From the NCBI RefSeq assembly GCF_050947875.1, contig NC_134572.1, forward strand, positions 153,781,105-153,845,104: 64,000 bases of DNA. Reading direction: 5' to 3'. The position numbers and the translations under genes were made by a program. A model generated the notes under the pieces. It was not told the origin of the DNA, made no database searches, and saw only the letters and a list, made by a program, of their open reading frames with translations. This stretch comes from Dermacentor variabilis (taxonomy: Eukaryota > Arthropoda > Arachnida > Ixodida > Ixodidae). Within the stretch, counting starts at the first letter, position 1. Every line of letters starts with the position of its first letter. This document shows positions 26,123 to 36,698 of the stretch, piece after piece.

Positions 26123-26200
26123 CTGTAAGAATTTCTGCCTGCGTTGATGTTTACATTTTCATTTTAAGAGCCAAGATGCGCTTTCACTCCACCGCGTCAA

Positions 26201-26959
26201 CTGCCGCATCTCTAGAAGAGCAAAAGTGTTGTTACCATTGACAGGTACATCGTGAAGTGCTAGAACAACGATTTTGCTATATTAAATAAGAAATTCAGAT
26301 ATAGATAACGGTGACCGGGGATACTGTTAGTTTTGTTAGTGCTAATTTCGACAGTTGTCTCTCGCTCTTTACACTATTGAGCGCGCATATAATTCGTGTG
26401 TTCAGTGCAAAATAGCTATGTAAATATTCCTGGATGAGTGTTCATTCTGACAGCATACTGGCTTCTCACAGCAGCGCTGTACCAGAATAACGAGGTTCGA
26501 GAGAGACAGCTTTTCACGCAACCTTGTGGAACCACCGAAAACTTCTTTTTCTCTTCGCAAAAGTTTATGCAATATTTCTGGAAAATTAAGTAATGTGTCA
26601 GTGTAACGGCACATATAAGTCCACAGGCATGCGTGCCACATCTCACCAAATAAAACAAAACAGATAAGCAGCCATTCCTGCAGATGGTATGATTTTCATC
26701 AGGAGCCGATTTTGAGGAGGCCGGTAGGGTGTTTCTGGTACCTCGTCATTGCGGTACAATTCTAACAATTGTCCTTGTCGACTATAATACCGGTGTCGGT
26801 GCTATCAGTATTGCCGGCTTCAGAGAAGCACGATGGAATACCGCGCTATAGAAAAGTACAGTGTACACCACCCATGCGAAACTGACATACAATATTAAAG
26901 CGTCGCGACGGAAAGCGCTTTGTCGTGGCGTCAGAACTTATATCGGTGCGACAGAAAGT
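26201..26959. other. No recognised feature between LINE and satellite
   Basis: Short frames only; AT-rich. It belongs to the block inserted in the Gypsy element. Confidence 0.4.
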
Positions 26960-27555
26960 GGCACATTTCTAACGCCACGACAGTAAATGTGTAGTCCCGA
27001 CAGAGAATTCCTGTTGCGACGTCAGAATCGCTGTCACAACACAAAGCTGTTGTTGCGACTTAGATCTCTTGTTGTCGCGAGAGAACGTTTCTGTTGCGAC
27101 TTCAGAACTCTTCGTCGTCACGACAGAATGTTTCAGTTGAGACGTCAGAATTGCTGTCGTAACTTCAGAATCGCTGTCACAATCGAAAACTGTTGTTGAG
27201 ACTTCAGAACTCTTGTTGTCACGACAGAACGTTTCTATTGCGACTTCAGAACTCCTCGTCGTCGCGACAGAATCTTTCTGTTGCGACGAGAGAATATCTG
27301 TCGTAACGTCAGAATCACTGTTACGATAGAAAACTGTTGTCATGACTTCAGAGCACTTGTCGCGACAAACCGTTTCGGTTGCGACTTCAGAACTCTTGGT
27401 CTTCGCGACAGAATGTTTCGCTTGCGACATCAGAATTTCTGTCGTAAGGTCAGAAATGTCTGTCGCAATTACAGAAACGTCAGGAACTTCTGTCGTAGAA
27501 TAGAAATTTCTGTAGTCGCGAGAGAAATTCCTCTAGTTGCGATAGGAATTCCTGT
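26960..27555. repeat. Higher-order satellite, about 143/144-bp period
   Basis: Built from 25-30-bp subunits rich in CTGTTGCGACNTCAGAA and CGACAGAA. The marker AACTGTTGTTGNGACT recurs at 27045, 27188 and 27332, intervals of 143 and 144 bp. Both strands stay open across much of it (98 codons plus, 153 codons minus), and the minus reading gives a 48-residue repeat (SSEVATETFCRDNKSSEV core). It ends directly where the Gypsy RT resumes. Confidence 0.9.
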
Positions 27556-27564
27556 TGACATATT

Positions 27565-28880
27565 CAAATGGGCATGATGGTCTTTGCCAGGTTAAGTCAT
27601 GCCTTTCGGCTTATGCAACGCCCCGGACACCTTAGAATGCATGGTGGACACTATCTTACACGGTTCTAAATGATCCATTTGCCTGTGGTATGTTCATGTG
27701 CATGATTGTATTTTCATCAACATTCGAAAAGCATTTGACTCACCGTCATGTATCTTTTCTATGTTTCGCAATGCCGGCCTGCTAATTAATTCATCCAAGT
27801 GCCACTTCGGACCTGAGCAGCTTACAATGCTCGTTCATCTTATCGGCTCAACCAGTGTTCACCCCGACCCTCACAATGTTCGCGGTGAAGAAGCTCCCCG
27901 TTCTGACTTGCACAATGGAAGTTCGTACCTTTCTGGAACTGTGCTTCTACGTCCGTCGTTTTGACAACAATTTCGCGGAAATCGCACGTTCTCTCACAAA
28001 CTTGCTCAAGAAAGCTGTCTCGTTTTTTTTGGTGTGCTGCACAACGTGTCGCCTTCGCTACACTCATCACGTCATTCAATACACCACCTGGCCTGGCTCA
28101 TTTCAACAGCTCCGCTATAACTGAACTCCCCACCCATGCCAGTGGCTATAGAATTGGAGCTGTTATGGTCTAGCAATGGCACGGGCAATGCTCGTGCTAT
28201 CGCTTATGCCAGCCATCGCTTATCGCCAACCGAACAGTACTCCATCACGGAACCGGAGTGTCTTGTTCTTATTTGGGCGGGGGGTAAATTGTGTCCCTAC
28301 TCACATGGCCGGCATTTCAGCGTCACTACCGATCACCACGCTCTTTGCTGGCTTTCGCCATTCGGCGTATTGGTCGCTCGGCGGTGCGGCGCGGACAATA
28401 CACCTGCTCTATTTCTTGTAAGGCTAGTCGATTGCACCGGGAAGCTGACTATTTGTCCCACAATCCAGTGAATCCGCCTGACGCCTCCGATGGCCCGCCT
28501 GCATGTGTACTCTCGTTTTGCTCTTCAAGCCACATGCCTTTTGAACAGCGCCATGACCCCATCTTACGTGAACTTATTAAGAAGGTGGATTCCACAGCAC
28601 CCGATCCGCCCCTTTTTCTCTTCGTGCTTAAAGATGGCAGATTATATCGCTACCAAATCCACCCGGACAGACGCGAACCGCTGCTTGTCGTTTTTATGCA
28701 CCTGCGCTTTCTCGGCCAGTTCCATGACACCCCGGCCGCTGTCCATCTTGCAATTTCCCCGGACCTACGATCTCGTTAGGTGTTGCTTATTTTGGCCCGG
28801 TCTATACCAGTTCGTTGCTAGGTCGCTGCATGTGAACCGTCCCAACGCCGAAAGAGACCAGCTATGCCTCCTGCAAGCCA
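27565..28880 (+). pseudogene. RT/RNase H/integrase pseudogene of the split Gypsy element
   Basis: RT: MPFGLCNAPDTLECMVD; the catalytic loop is degraded (CLWYVHVHDCIFI replaces the YLDD region). RNase H: AIAYASHRLSPTEQYSITEPE and FSVTTDHHALCWLSP (28190-28360). Then integrase zinc region: LGQFHDTPAAVHLAIS and a decayed CEPSQRRKR. Stops and frameshifts occur throughout. Confidence 0.85.
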
Positions 28881-29070
28881 CCTTCAGCCCCTTGACGTCC
28901 CATTTGTCGTCTTCTTCCCAGTTGATCTTGACCTTCTCGATTTTCTCCCGGCCTGTAGTGCTGGCGACGAATGTATTGCCGTTGCTATGGGCCACGCCAC
29001 CCGATAGGCAATTACACAACCTCTCCCTGTGGACGTCGCTGATTTCCTGCAACATGTCATCACATTCAAA
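28870..29070 (+). pseudogene. Integrase core start of the split Gypsy element
   Basis: In one frame: HLQPLDVPFVVFFPVDLDLL, then AITQPLPVDVADFLQHV. This is the beginning of the RVE core; the catalytic DDE residues beyond the first Asp region are absent because the RTE insertion follows. Confidence 0.75.
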
Positions 29071-29074
29071 CAAC

Positions 29075-30857
29075 CCTAGAGCTAGAATAAACCTCGCAGA
29101 ACTTTCCAAGTTAATCAACAAGCGGAATATAGATGATACAAGGAAAAATCATATGGATAGAATTGAGCATGCTCTCAGCAACGGAGGAAACCTAAAAGCA
29201 GTAAAGAAGAAACTAGGAATAGGCAATAATCAGATGTATGCGATAAGAAACAAAGCCAGCAATATCATTACCAATATTGTTAAAGTTGAAGTGGCTGATG
29301 AGTTCTACAGAGATTTATGCAGTACCAGTGGCACCCATGACGATGATGGAAGAAGGAATAGTCTAGAAGAATTAGACATCCCACAAGTCATGCCGGAAGA
29401 AGTAAAGAAAGCCTTGGAAGCTATGCAAAGGCGGAAGGAAGCTGGTGAGGATCAGGTAACAACAGATTTGTTTAAGAATGGTGGGCAGATTGTTCTCCAA
29501 AAAGTGTCCACCCTGTCTACGCAATGCCTCATGACCTCGAGCGTACCGGAATCATGAAAGAGCGCCAACATAATCTGAATCCCTAAAAAATCGGACGTCA
29601 AGGACCTTAAAAATTATGGTCTATTTATAGACTACAAAGTATTCACTAAAGAATCAGGAACTCCTTAAACTTCTGTCAACCAAAGGTTCAGGCAGGATTT
29701 TGTAAAGGCTACTCAACAATACACCATATTCACACTTGCAATCAGGGGATAGAGAAATGTGCGGCATATAACCAGCCCTTATATATAGCTTTCATTGATT
29801 GCGAGAAAGCGTTTGTTTCAGTCGAAAAATTCGCAGTCATGCAGGTATTACGGAATCAGGGTGTAGACGAGCCATATGTAAAAATACTGAAAGATATCTA
29901 TAGCGGCTCCACAGCAACCGTAGTCATCCATAAAGAAAGCAACAAAATCCCCATAAAGAAGGGCGTCAGGCAGGGAAGTACGATCTCACCACTGCTATTC
30001 ACTGCGTGTTTACAGGAAGTATTCAGAGACCTTGATTGGGAAGGATAGTGGATAAGAGGTAATGGAGAATACCTTCGTAACTTGCGATTCGCTGATGATA
30101 TTGCCTTGCTTAGTAACTCAGGGGACGAGTATCAATGCATGCTTACTGACCTGGACAGGCAAAGCAAAAGGGTGGGTCTAAAACTTATTCTGCAAAAAAC
30201 TAAAGTAATGCTTAACAGTCTCGGAAGAGAACAGCATTTTACGATAGGTAGCGATGCATTGGAACTGGTAAGGGAATACGTCTACTTAGAGCAGGTGGTG
30301 ACCGCGGATCCGGATCAAGAGACTGAAATATACAGAAGAGTAAGAATGGGATGGGGTGCGCTTGGCAGGCTTATTGAGATCATGAACAGCAGGTTGACAT
30401 TATCCCTCAAGAGAAAAGTGCGTAACAGCTGTGTCTTACTAGCGCGCACCTACGGGGCAGAAACTTGGATGCTTACGAAAAGGGCTCTACTTAAATTGAG
30501 AATGACGCACCGAGCTGTGGAAAGAAGGACGATGGGTGTAACGTTAAGGTGGGTAAGAAGAGAGCAGATTGGGTGAAGGAACAAACGCGACATAGTGACA
30601 TCTTAGTTGAAATCAAGAAAAAGAAATTGACATCGACAGGCCATCTAATGAGGAGGAAAGATAACCGATGGTCATTGAGGGTTACGGACTGGATTCCAAG
30701 AGAAGGGAGGCGTAGCAGGCGGCGGCAGAAGGTTAGTTGGGCGGAGGAGATCAAGAAGTTTGCACGGACAACATGGCCACCATTAGCACACGACCGGGGT
30801 AATTGCAGAAGTATGGGAGAGGCCTTTGCCCTGGAGTGGGCGTTACGAGGCTGGTGA
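29075..30857 (+). pseudogene. RTE reverse transcriptase pseudogene
   Basis: RT blocks: EEVKKALEAMQRRKEAGEDQ, IAFIDCEKAF-like near 29790 (in frame FIDCEKAFV), IKKGVRQGSTISPLLFTACL (29955-30010) and LRFADDIALLSNSGDEY (30082-30130). The FADD active site is intact. The C-terminus includes LKRKVRNSCVLLARTYGAET and STGHLMRRKDNRWSLRV, typical of RTE. Stops at 29557 and 30048 and a frameshift near 30560 disable it. Confidence 0.9.
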
Positions 30858-30877
30858 TGTCGATGACGATGATGATC
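29075..30877 (+). mobile_element. RTE-type LINE, 5'-truncated
   Basis: 3' portion of an RTE element: pre-RT and RT region from 29075, then the RTE C-terminal domain, ending in a GATGACGATGATGATCC trinucleotide-like tail. The endonuclease is missing. Coding is in several frames: 29075-29557, 29839-30048, 30082-30576, 30549-30857. Its 5' truncated end sits in the Gypsy integrase core. Confidence 0.9.
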
Positions 30878-31290
30878 CAAACAACGCGAAACATCTTTCT
30901 TACGATATATTAAATGGGCTTTTACAAAATACTCATTGAAACTAAAAATAAATGCCGTAATAGCGACACATTCATCACACACAGAAGTAAAATACGGTAT
31001 TGCAATTTTCTTTTCCATTTTTGACTCTTCTTTTTCTTTAAGGCTGCCTGACTACATACCAGTATTTATAACTGAATTTCTGGCGATTACATTGCCTCCC
31101 CGAAAAGTGAACTCATTGATGTCGAAAGTGGTAATAGTAACGGATTGTTTATCTTTATGTTCAGCTCTTACTGCAAATACTGGCTCACATATTTCACGTA
31201 CATTTCATTGTCAAATATCATCTCATTTAACAATAATTACACTGGTATCGGTACATGGTCACAATGCATTAGTTATTAAATGAATTAGCA
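30878..31290. other. No recognised feature
   Basis: AT-rich, short frames only. Confidence 0.4.
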
Positions 31291-31684
31291 GGCAGCTTGG
31301 GAAGAGTTAACCTTAGTGATCCGATTCCTCCGATAATTTCTCTATTAGCTTTCATAACTGCTGCTAGGTTCAGGAGACGAGCAGTCATGCAAAACTCTTG
31401 GAACCTGTCGTTAACAAATTTAACTGATCACCGACACCTCATATTCCCTTGGAGCAGAAATTTTTAACGCAACAGAAAAATCGAAGCACTGTTCACCAAA
31501 TTCCGATGTCGAATAGCCATGTTAAACTATTATCTGTATCGATCTGCTCTTGCGGCCTTCTCTTCGTGCTCATATTGTGATGAGGACGAAACAATAGAAC
31601 ACTTCTTCCTGTAATGACGCCGGTTTTTTCGTCATGAGGAAAACATATTTTAGAAAGAAAATTTCATGGTGTCAGATTTAATAG
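31290..31684 (+). pseudogene. LINE C-terminal zinc-finger scrap
   Basis: At about 31488-31612 the plus strand encodes LFTKFRCRIAMLNYYLYRSA followed by CSYCDEDETIEHFFL, matching the end of I/R1/Jockey-type LINE ORF2 (CxxC...H...). The upstream part (from 31290) is more decayed, with WNLSLTN and a later stop. The last Cys of the finger falls on a stop codon. Confidence 0.65.
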
Positions 31685-32419
31685 CATCATCATCATCATA
31701 ATCAGCCTATTTTATGTACACTGCATGAGGAAAGCCTCTCCCTGCGATCTCCATTTGACCTGAGTCATTCCTGCGCCAGCCGATTCCTACTAGCGCCCGC
31801 GAATTTCCTGATTTCGTCGCTCCACCTAGTCTTCTGCATGCCGTCCTCGACTGCGTTTCTTTTCTCTTGGTACCCAGTCTGTCCCCCTAATGGTGCAACG
31901 AGTATCTAACCGGTTCCATTACATGACCTGCACAGCTTGATCATTTTCTCTTGATGTCTAATAAAATATCGTCTATACCCGTTTGCTCTCTGAACCAAAC
32001 TACTTTCTTTCTTTTAACGTTAAGGCTAGAAATATTCGTTCCGCCGCTCTTTGCGTGGTCCTTAATTTGTTCTCAAGCTTCTTTGTCTGTCTCCAGGTCT
32101 CTGCCCCATATGTCAGCACTCGTAAAATTTACTGATTGTACACCTTCCTTTTCAATGGTAATGGTAAGCTTCAACACAGAAGCTGACCATGTCTGTGGTA
32201 TGCGATCCAACCCCTTTTTATTATATAAATTTTCGTGTCGAGATCAGGGTTCCCTGTGATTATTCGACCTTAGTAAACGTACTCCACGGATTCAAGAACC
32301 TGACGAGGGATCTTGAACTCTTGTTCCCTTGCCCGGCTATTCACCGTTATCTGTGTCTCCTGTATATTATTCATCAACCCCACTCTTACACTCTACCTGT
32401 TAAGATCCTCAATCGTTTG

Positions 32420-33349
32420 TTATAGCTCGTCTCCTGTCTTACTGAACAAGACAGTGTCATCTGCAAACTGAAGGTTGCTGAGGTATTCGCGGTCGATCCT
32501 TACTCCTAAAGCTTCCCTGTTTAATAGATTGAATAATTCTTGCAAGCACGAAGTGAATAGCATTGGAGAGATCGTGTCTCCTTGTCTGACCCCTTTCTTT
32601 ATAGATTTCTCCCTACTTTGCTTGTGTAGAATTAAGGTGCCTGTGGAATCTCTGTAGATATTTTCCAGGGTACTTACGTAAGCGGTCTGTACTCCTTGAT
32701 TACGCACTTCCTCTATGACTGCTTGTATCTGTACTGAATCATATGCTTTTTTGTAGTCTATGAAAGCCGTATAGAGAGGATTATTATACCCTGCGGATTT
32801 CTCGATAGCCTGATTAACGACATGGATGTGATCCATTGTAGAGTATCCCTTACTGAAGACAGCTTGTTCCCTTGGTCGACTAAAGTCCAGTGTTGTCCTC
32901 ATTCTATTCGAGATTATTCTGGTAAATATTTTATATAATACTGCAAGTAAGCTAATGGGACTTTGATTTTTCGGTTCTTTAACGTCTCTCTTTTTGTGGA
33001 TTAGTATAATGTTTGCATTCTTCCAGTTTTCTGCGACCCTTGCAGTCGATAGACACTTCGTTTAGAGAGCAACCAGTTTTCCTAGAATTAGGTATCCTCC
33101 ATCTTTGATTAAATCGACTGTTATTCCATCCTCGCCTGCCGCTTTTCCCTGTTTCATGCCTTTCAAGGCCCTTCTGACCTCATCTCTACTTATAGGAAGT
33201 GTTTCTGTATACTGTTCATTATTGCTTCGAATAGAGTACTCCTGAGTCCTCTGGGTACTGCTCAGGTAAGTATAGAATTTTTCCGCTACTTTTATTATAC
33301 CTTCGACGTCGCTGGTGACATTGCCCTCCTTATCTTTCAGTGCATACAT
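32420..33349 (-). pseudogene. RTE reverse transcriptase pseudogene (minus copy)
   Basis: 33062-33349 has RDEVRRALKGMKQGKAAGED. 32420-32902 has FSRPREQAVFSKGYSTMDHI, LYTAFIDYKKAYDSVQ, IKKGVRQGDTISPMLFTSCL and LSNLQFADDTVLFSKTGDEL. All RT catalytic blocks including FADD are present, with a gap/frameshift between the two segments and a stop just after GDEL. Confidence 0.92.
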
Positions 33350-33399
33350 CTTGGTTTGTCATATGCCAAGTTTCCTTCTCACTGATTTCAGGCTGCGTC

Positions 33400-34520
33400 C
33401 ATTTTTTACGGCTTCATCAGTCTTTCTCGCCTTATGACTTCGAATATCACTTATTTCCGTATAGTCGATCAGTTTTGACAGTTCCACGAATCTTTTGAGT
33501 TGGACACTTTCATTCTTAGTCGTTTCTTTATTAGGTCCTTTGTTACTTGGGAGAGATTGTGTAATTGTTGCCTTGGTGCCTTGCCTCCCACTTCAATTGC
33601 TGCCTCTGAAGCCAGCCTCGTTAGGGATTCATTCATTACCTTTATGTCATCATCATCATCTCTCTGTTCTAAGGCTGCATATTTGTTTGCAAGTACCAGC
33701 CTAAATTTCTCTGCTTTTTATTCTTACTGCCTCTAAATTGACCTGCTTTTTCTTGACCAATTTTACTCTTTCTCTGTTCAAATTGAGGTGAATCATAGCC
33801 CTCACTAACTTATGATCACTGCTATTTCCGCTACCTATCATTTCTACTTCCTCCACTATGCTGGGATCGGCAGAAAGTATAAAATCAATTTCATTTCTTG
33901 TTTCACCATTAGGGCTTTTCCAGGTTCACTGTCTGTTGCTGCGCTACCTGAATAGGGTGTTGATTATTCGCAGCATATTTATTTTTGCAAATTATACCAG
34001 CATCTCTCCTCTGGCTCCTAGAATCGACGCCGTAGTTGCGATTTGCTTGTTCACCAGCCTGCTTTTTTCCCACTTTAGCATACAAGTCACCCATTAATAC
34101 AGTATACGTAGTTTGTACTTTTCTCATTGCTGAATCTACATCTTCAGAAAACTTATTTACTTCCTCATCATCGTGACAGGATGTTGGAGCGTAGGCTTGT
34201 GCTAACGTTAATCTATACGTAGTATTCAGTTTAATTATAACTACAGCGACCGTCTCATTATTACTGTAGAATTCGTGAATGTTGCCCGCAATATCCTTAT
34301 TGTTTAGGAATCCTACCCCCCACTGCTTCTTAGTGGCAGACTTCTATAGCAGAGGACATGGCCTTATTCAGAATGTATAAGCCTCACCAGTTCTTCTAAT
34401 CTTACTAAGGCCGATGATATTTCAAACAATGTCTGATAGTTCCTTAAAGAGTCCTGGTAAGCTAGCGTCACTCGACAGAGTTCGGCAATTAAAAGTTGAC
34501 AGTGTCCGTTTCCATTAGCG
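33400..34520 (-). pseudogene. RTE endonuclease pseudogene
   Basis: From 34520 the minus strand encodes LSTFNCRTL, then VGFLNNKDIAGNIHEF, AQAYAPTS (near 34190), and YTVLMGDLYAKVGKKQAGEQ (34127-33909), where the usual DFN is DLY, an apparent loss of the catalytic Asn/Phe block. SSDHK-like endonuclease end lies near 33810. Several stops occur before MGDLY. Confidence 0.8.
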
Positions 34521-34990
34521 GCCTGTCCGTACCGAGAGTTTCTTAGTACCCCCTGCTGCGTTACAAGTCTGACCTCTGCCTTGGTCAGGTGCTCTGTCGA
34601 AGCAGGGGACTGTGGGCCGTGGGTTTAATGAAGGACTCATTTGGGGGGTTGTGGCGGAATGCTACACCAGGGAGGGCCAATTCCTGTTATCATGAGGGAG
34701 TGTTTTTGTTGAAGCTTAGTGGCACTTTCTAATTTGGTTGTACCTGGATTAGTATAGCCCCCACTCGCTCAGGGCATCTTTGCCGGTTTCAGGCGTCCTC
34801 CAACCCTGCAGATGTAGTGCACCGGAGGAGGTGGACTTCAAGCTCACCATCGTCAAATTAATAAAAAAAAACCTGATCCAAAGGTTCGAACTTCGGACTA
34901 TGGCAACCCGGCATTCCACATAGCTCAGTCAGATCATCTCGTAGGCGGCGAGGCTACCTTATCGCCGACAAGTTCCTCCAAGAGGGCCCT

Positions 34991-35716
34991 ACGTGCCTAA
35001 AAATTTATTTGATTTATCGGCGATAGATGTGTTACAGCATAGTATTTCACAATTGTTCTAAGATCATGGTTTCGGAGTCTCTCGTACGTAAGCGGTCAAG
35101 AACATGGCTATATACGCGAGAAATTTTCGGCGGGATTGAACAGCACCTAAAAGTAGTGTAGAAAAAAAAGAAAATAGAAAATAAAAAACTTTCAGCGCTT
35201 GCGGCGCATTTGCTGGTGGCGTCTGGAGGCAGGTACACCAAATGGTTCACGGTTTCCGCTGCCTGTTTCATGAATCGGAGAAGTGTTTCCGAACGACACG
35301 GAAGTGGGACTGATGCGCCGCGCTAGACTGAGACGTCGGATATGAGGAGGGTGCATCGACAGAGACTTTCGCTCAAAGGCAAATCCTCAGTGGGGAGACG
35401 GCCTGCCAAACAATAGTTCTGAGCAACGCCTGAAATAGGCGACCTCGGAAGTGGCCTTGCTTTATGGTTGGAGAACGCTTTTACGACACCTCCTTTAAGC
35501 TACTGCGTAAGCTTCTGTCTGCGATCAGTTAGACATTGTTTGTACACTTCGAGCGGGAAACCTATTGACGTCACATTTGGCCCCGAATTTGCAATACAGG
35601 CAATTTAGCAGTTGCGGGTACTTGCAAGTGATCCACAGGAGTACAAAGGGAAACCCAGAGAAACGAATATACCTACATATATATATGCGGTATATATAAA
35701 TGCGTATATATATATA

Positions 35717-35765
<49 letters not shown>

Positions 35766-36698
35766 GCGGAATCTTTCACTCCCCAACAAATCGGAAGGCT
35801 CCGCCACCGGGTTCTCGGCGACACAGAGCTCATACTGCTACTCGCGTTTAAAAGAATAATAACCTGCATGATACGCACGCTTCGGTCACAAAGAGGGGGC
35901 ATCTGAGTAGGTGCATATCGGCAGCGCCTTTCGTAGATTTCTGCAACCCATTTCTTAAATCTTATGTGCCTAAACACGTATTGATGTGTCCGCAATAGAT
36001 GTGCTTTTCCTGATCGCCATGGGTAACTAAATGAAGAACGGTTTCTAAACGGTCCTGGCCTCGTGTTTCCGAAACCGCACATTCGCAAACGGCTGTGCAT
36101 TCGGCTAGGCAAGCCCTACAGGCGTACCGACGACCTTTCACAGTTGCTAACACATTCTCGTTATCTACAGGAGTACAAACGCAAACCCGCGAAACCTAAT
36201 ATAAGTTCAAACGTAGAAGAAATAACTGGACGCAAACTACGACCTTTTTTTTTTACTTTATGAAGATTTGTATGTGAACTTTGCTACTGCTGTCGTTACG
36301 TTAATTTCTCTTATTGTTTGAATGCCACTTTAAACCTTCTCATCACTTTTTCTCTTCCTTTATTGCAAAAGTTTTTTGGGGGGAGGGGGCTCTCACTAGA
36401 TAGTCAGCGCGAGCCATGTCGGTAGAGTCAGTTTACGTCAATTTAGTGTATCTGAAGTGTCTGAAAACATGCTTGAATTATCCCCAGTATAGGGGTTTTG
36501 GTGATTGCGGCAGGTGGCATGGCATAATATTTCTCAATGGTTCTAATATCGTGGTTTCAGAGTCTCCCGTACGCAAGCGGCCATGAACACGGCTAGATAC
36601 GCGATATATTTTCGGCGGAATTGAACAGCAATTAAAGTAGTGGGGAGAAAAAAGAACATAAGAAAATGAAAAAGCTTTCAGCGCTTACCGCGAATTCA
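34991..36698. repeat. Interspersed copies of an unknown repeat family
   Basis: 35034-35212 and 36522-36698 are about 180-bp direct repeats (shared GTTCTAAKATCRTGGTTTC, TTTTCGGCGGRATTGAACAGC and TTTCAGCGCTT). 35634-35670 and 36165-36202 share CAGGAGTACAAAG/CGCAAACC. 34991-35031 and 35965-36003 share TGCCTAAA...GATAGATGTG or its GCAATAGATGTG variant. The block order differs, so it is a rearranged repeat family, not one tandem duplication. Confidence 0.6.
35676..35764. repeat. (TA)n microsatellite with CG interruptions
   Basis: TA runs broken by GCGG, ATAAATGCG and CGCGCA; probably a degraded longer array. Confidence 0.95.

Larger units (their letters stand above)
21335..26200 (-). mobile_element. 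L1/Tx1-like LINE, nearly full length, decayed
   Basis: Minus-strand order is ORF1 with zinc knuckles (about 26122 to 24823), APE endonuclease (24819 to about 24100), an intervening region (23933 to 23493), RT (about 23450 to 22540), and an RT-associated zinc-binding C-terminus (22362 to 21396), then a short 3' UTR ending in AATAAAGAAAGAAAAG. About 4.9 kb. The coding parts are in many frames. It lies inside the block that splits the Gypsy element. Confidence 0.8.
27565..29070 (+). mobile_element. Gypsy element, second part (RT end, RNase H, integrase)
   Basis: Continues the element that begins at 17775: RT resumes with DGLCQV and MPFGLCNAPDTLECMVDTIL, followed by RNase H and integrase, until an RTE LINE cuts it at about 29075. 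I find neither the integrase C-terminus nor a 3' LTR beyond the RTE. Confidence 0.82.
31685..34860 (-). mobile_element. RTE-type LINE, nearly full length
   Basis: The minus strand carries a 5' region (about 34860-34520), endonuclease (about 34510-33600), RT (33349-32420) and a 3' part ending at 31685 in repeats of GAT (ATCATCATCATCAT on the plus strand). It is a different copy from 29075-30877 and faces it, 3' end to 3' end, about 800 bp apart. Confidence 0.88.

Noticed and set aside
26960..27555. CRISPR array
   Set aside because: The repeated unit has no unique spacers; units are all related (tandem satellite), and the genome is eukaryotic.
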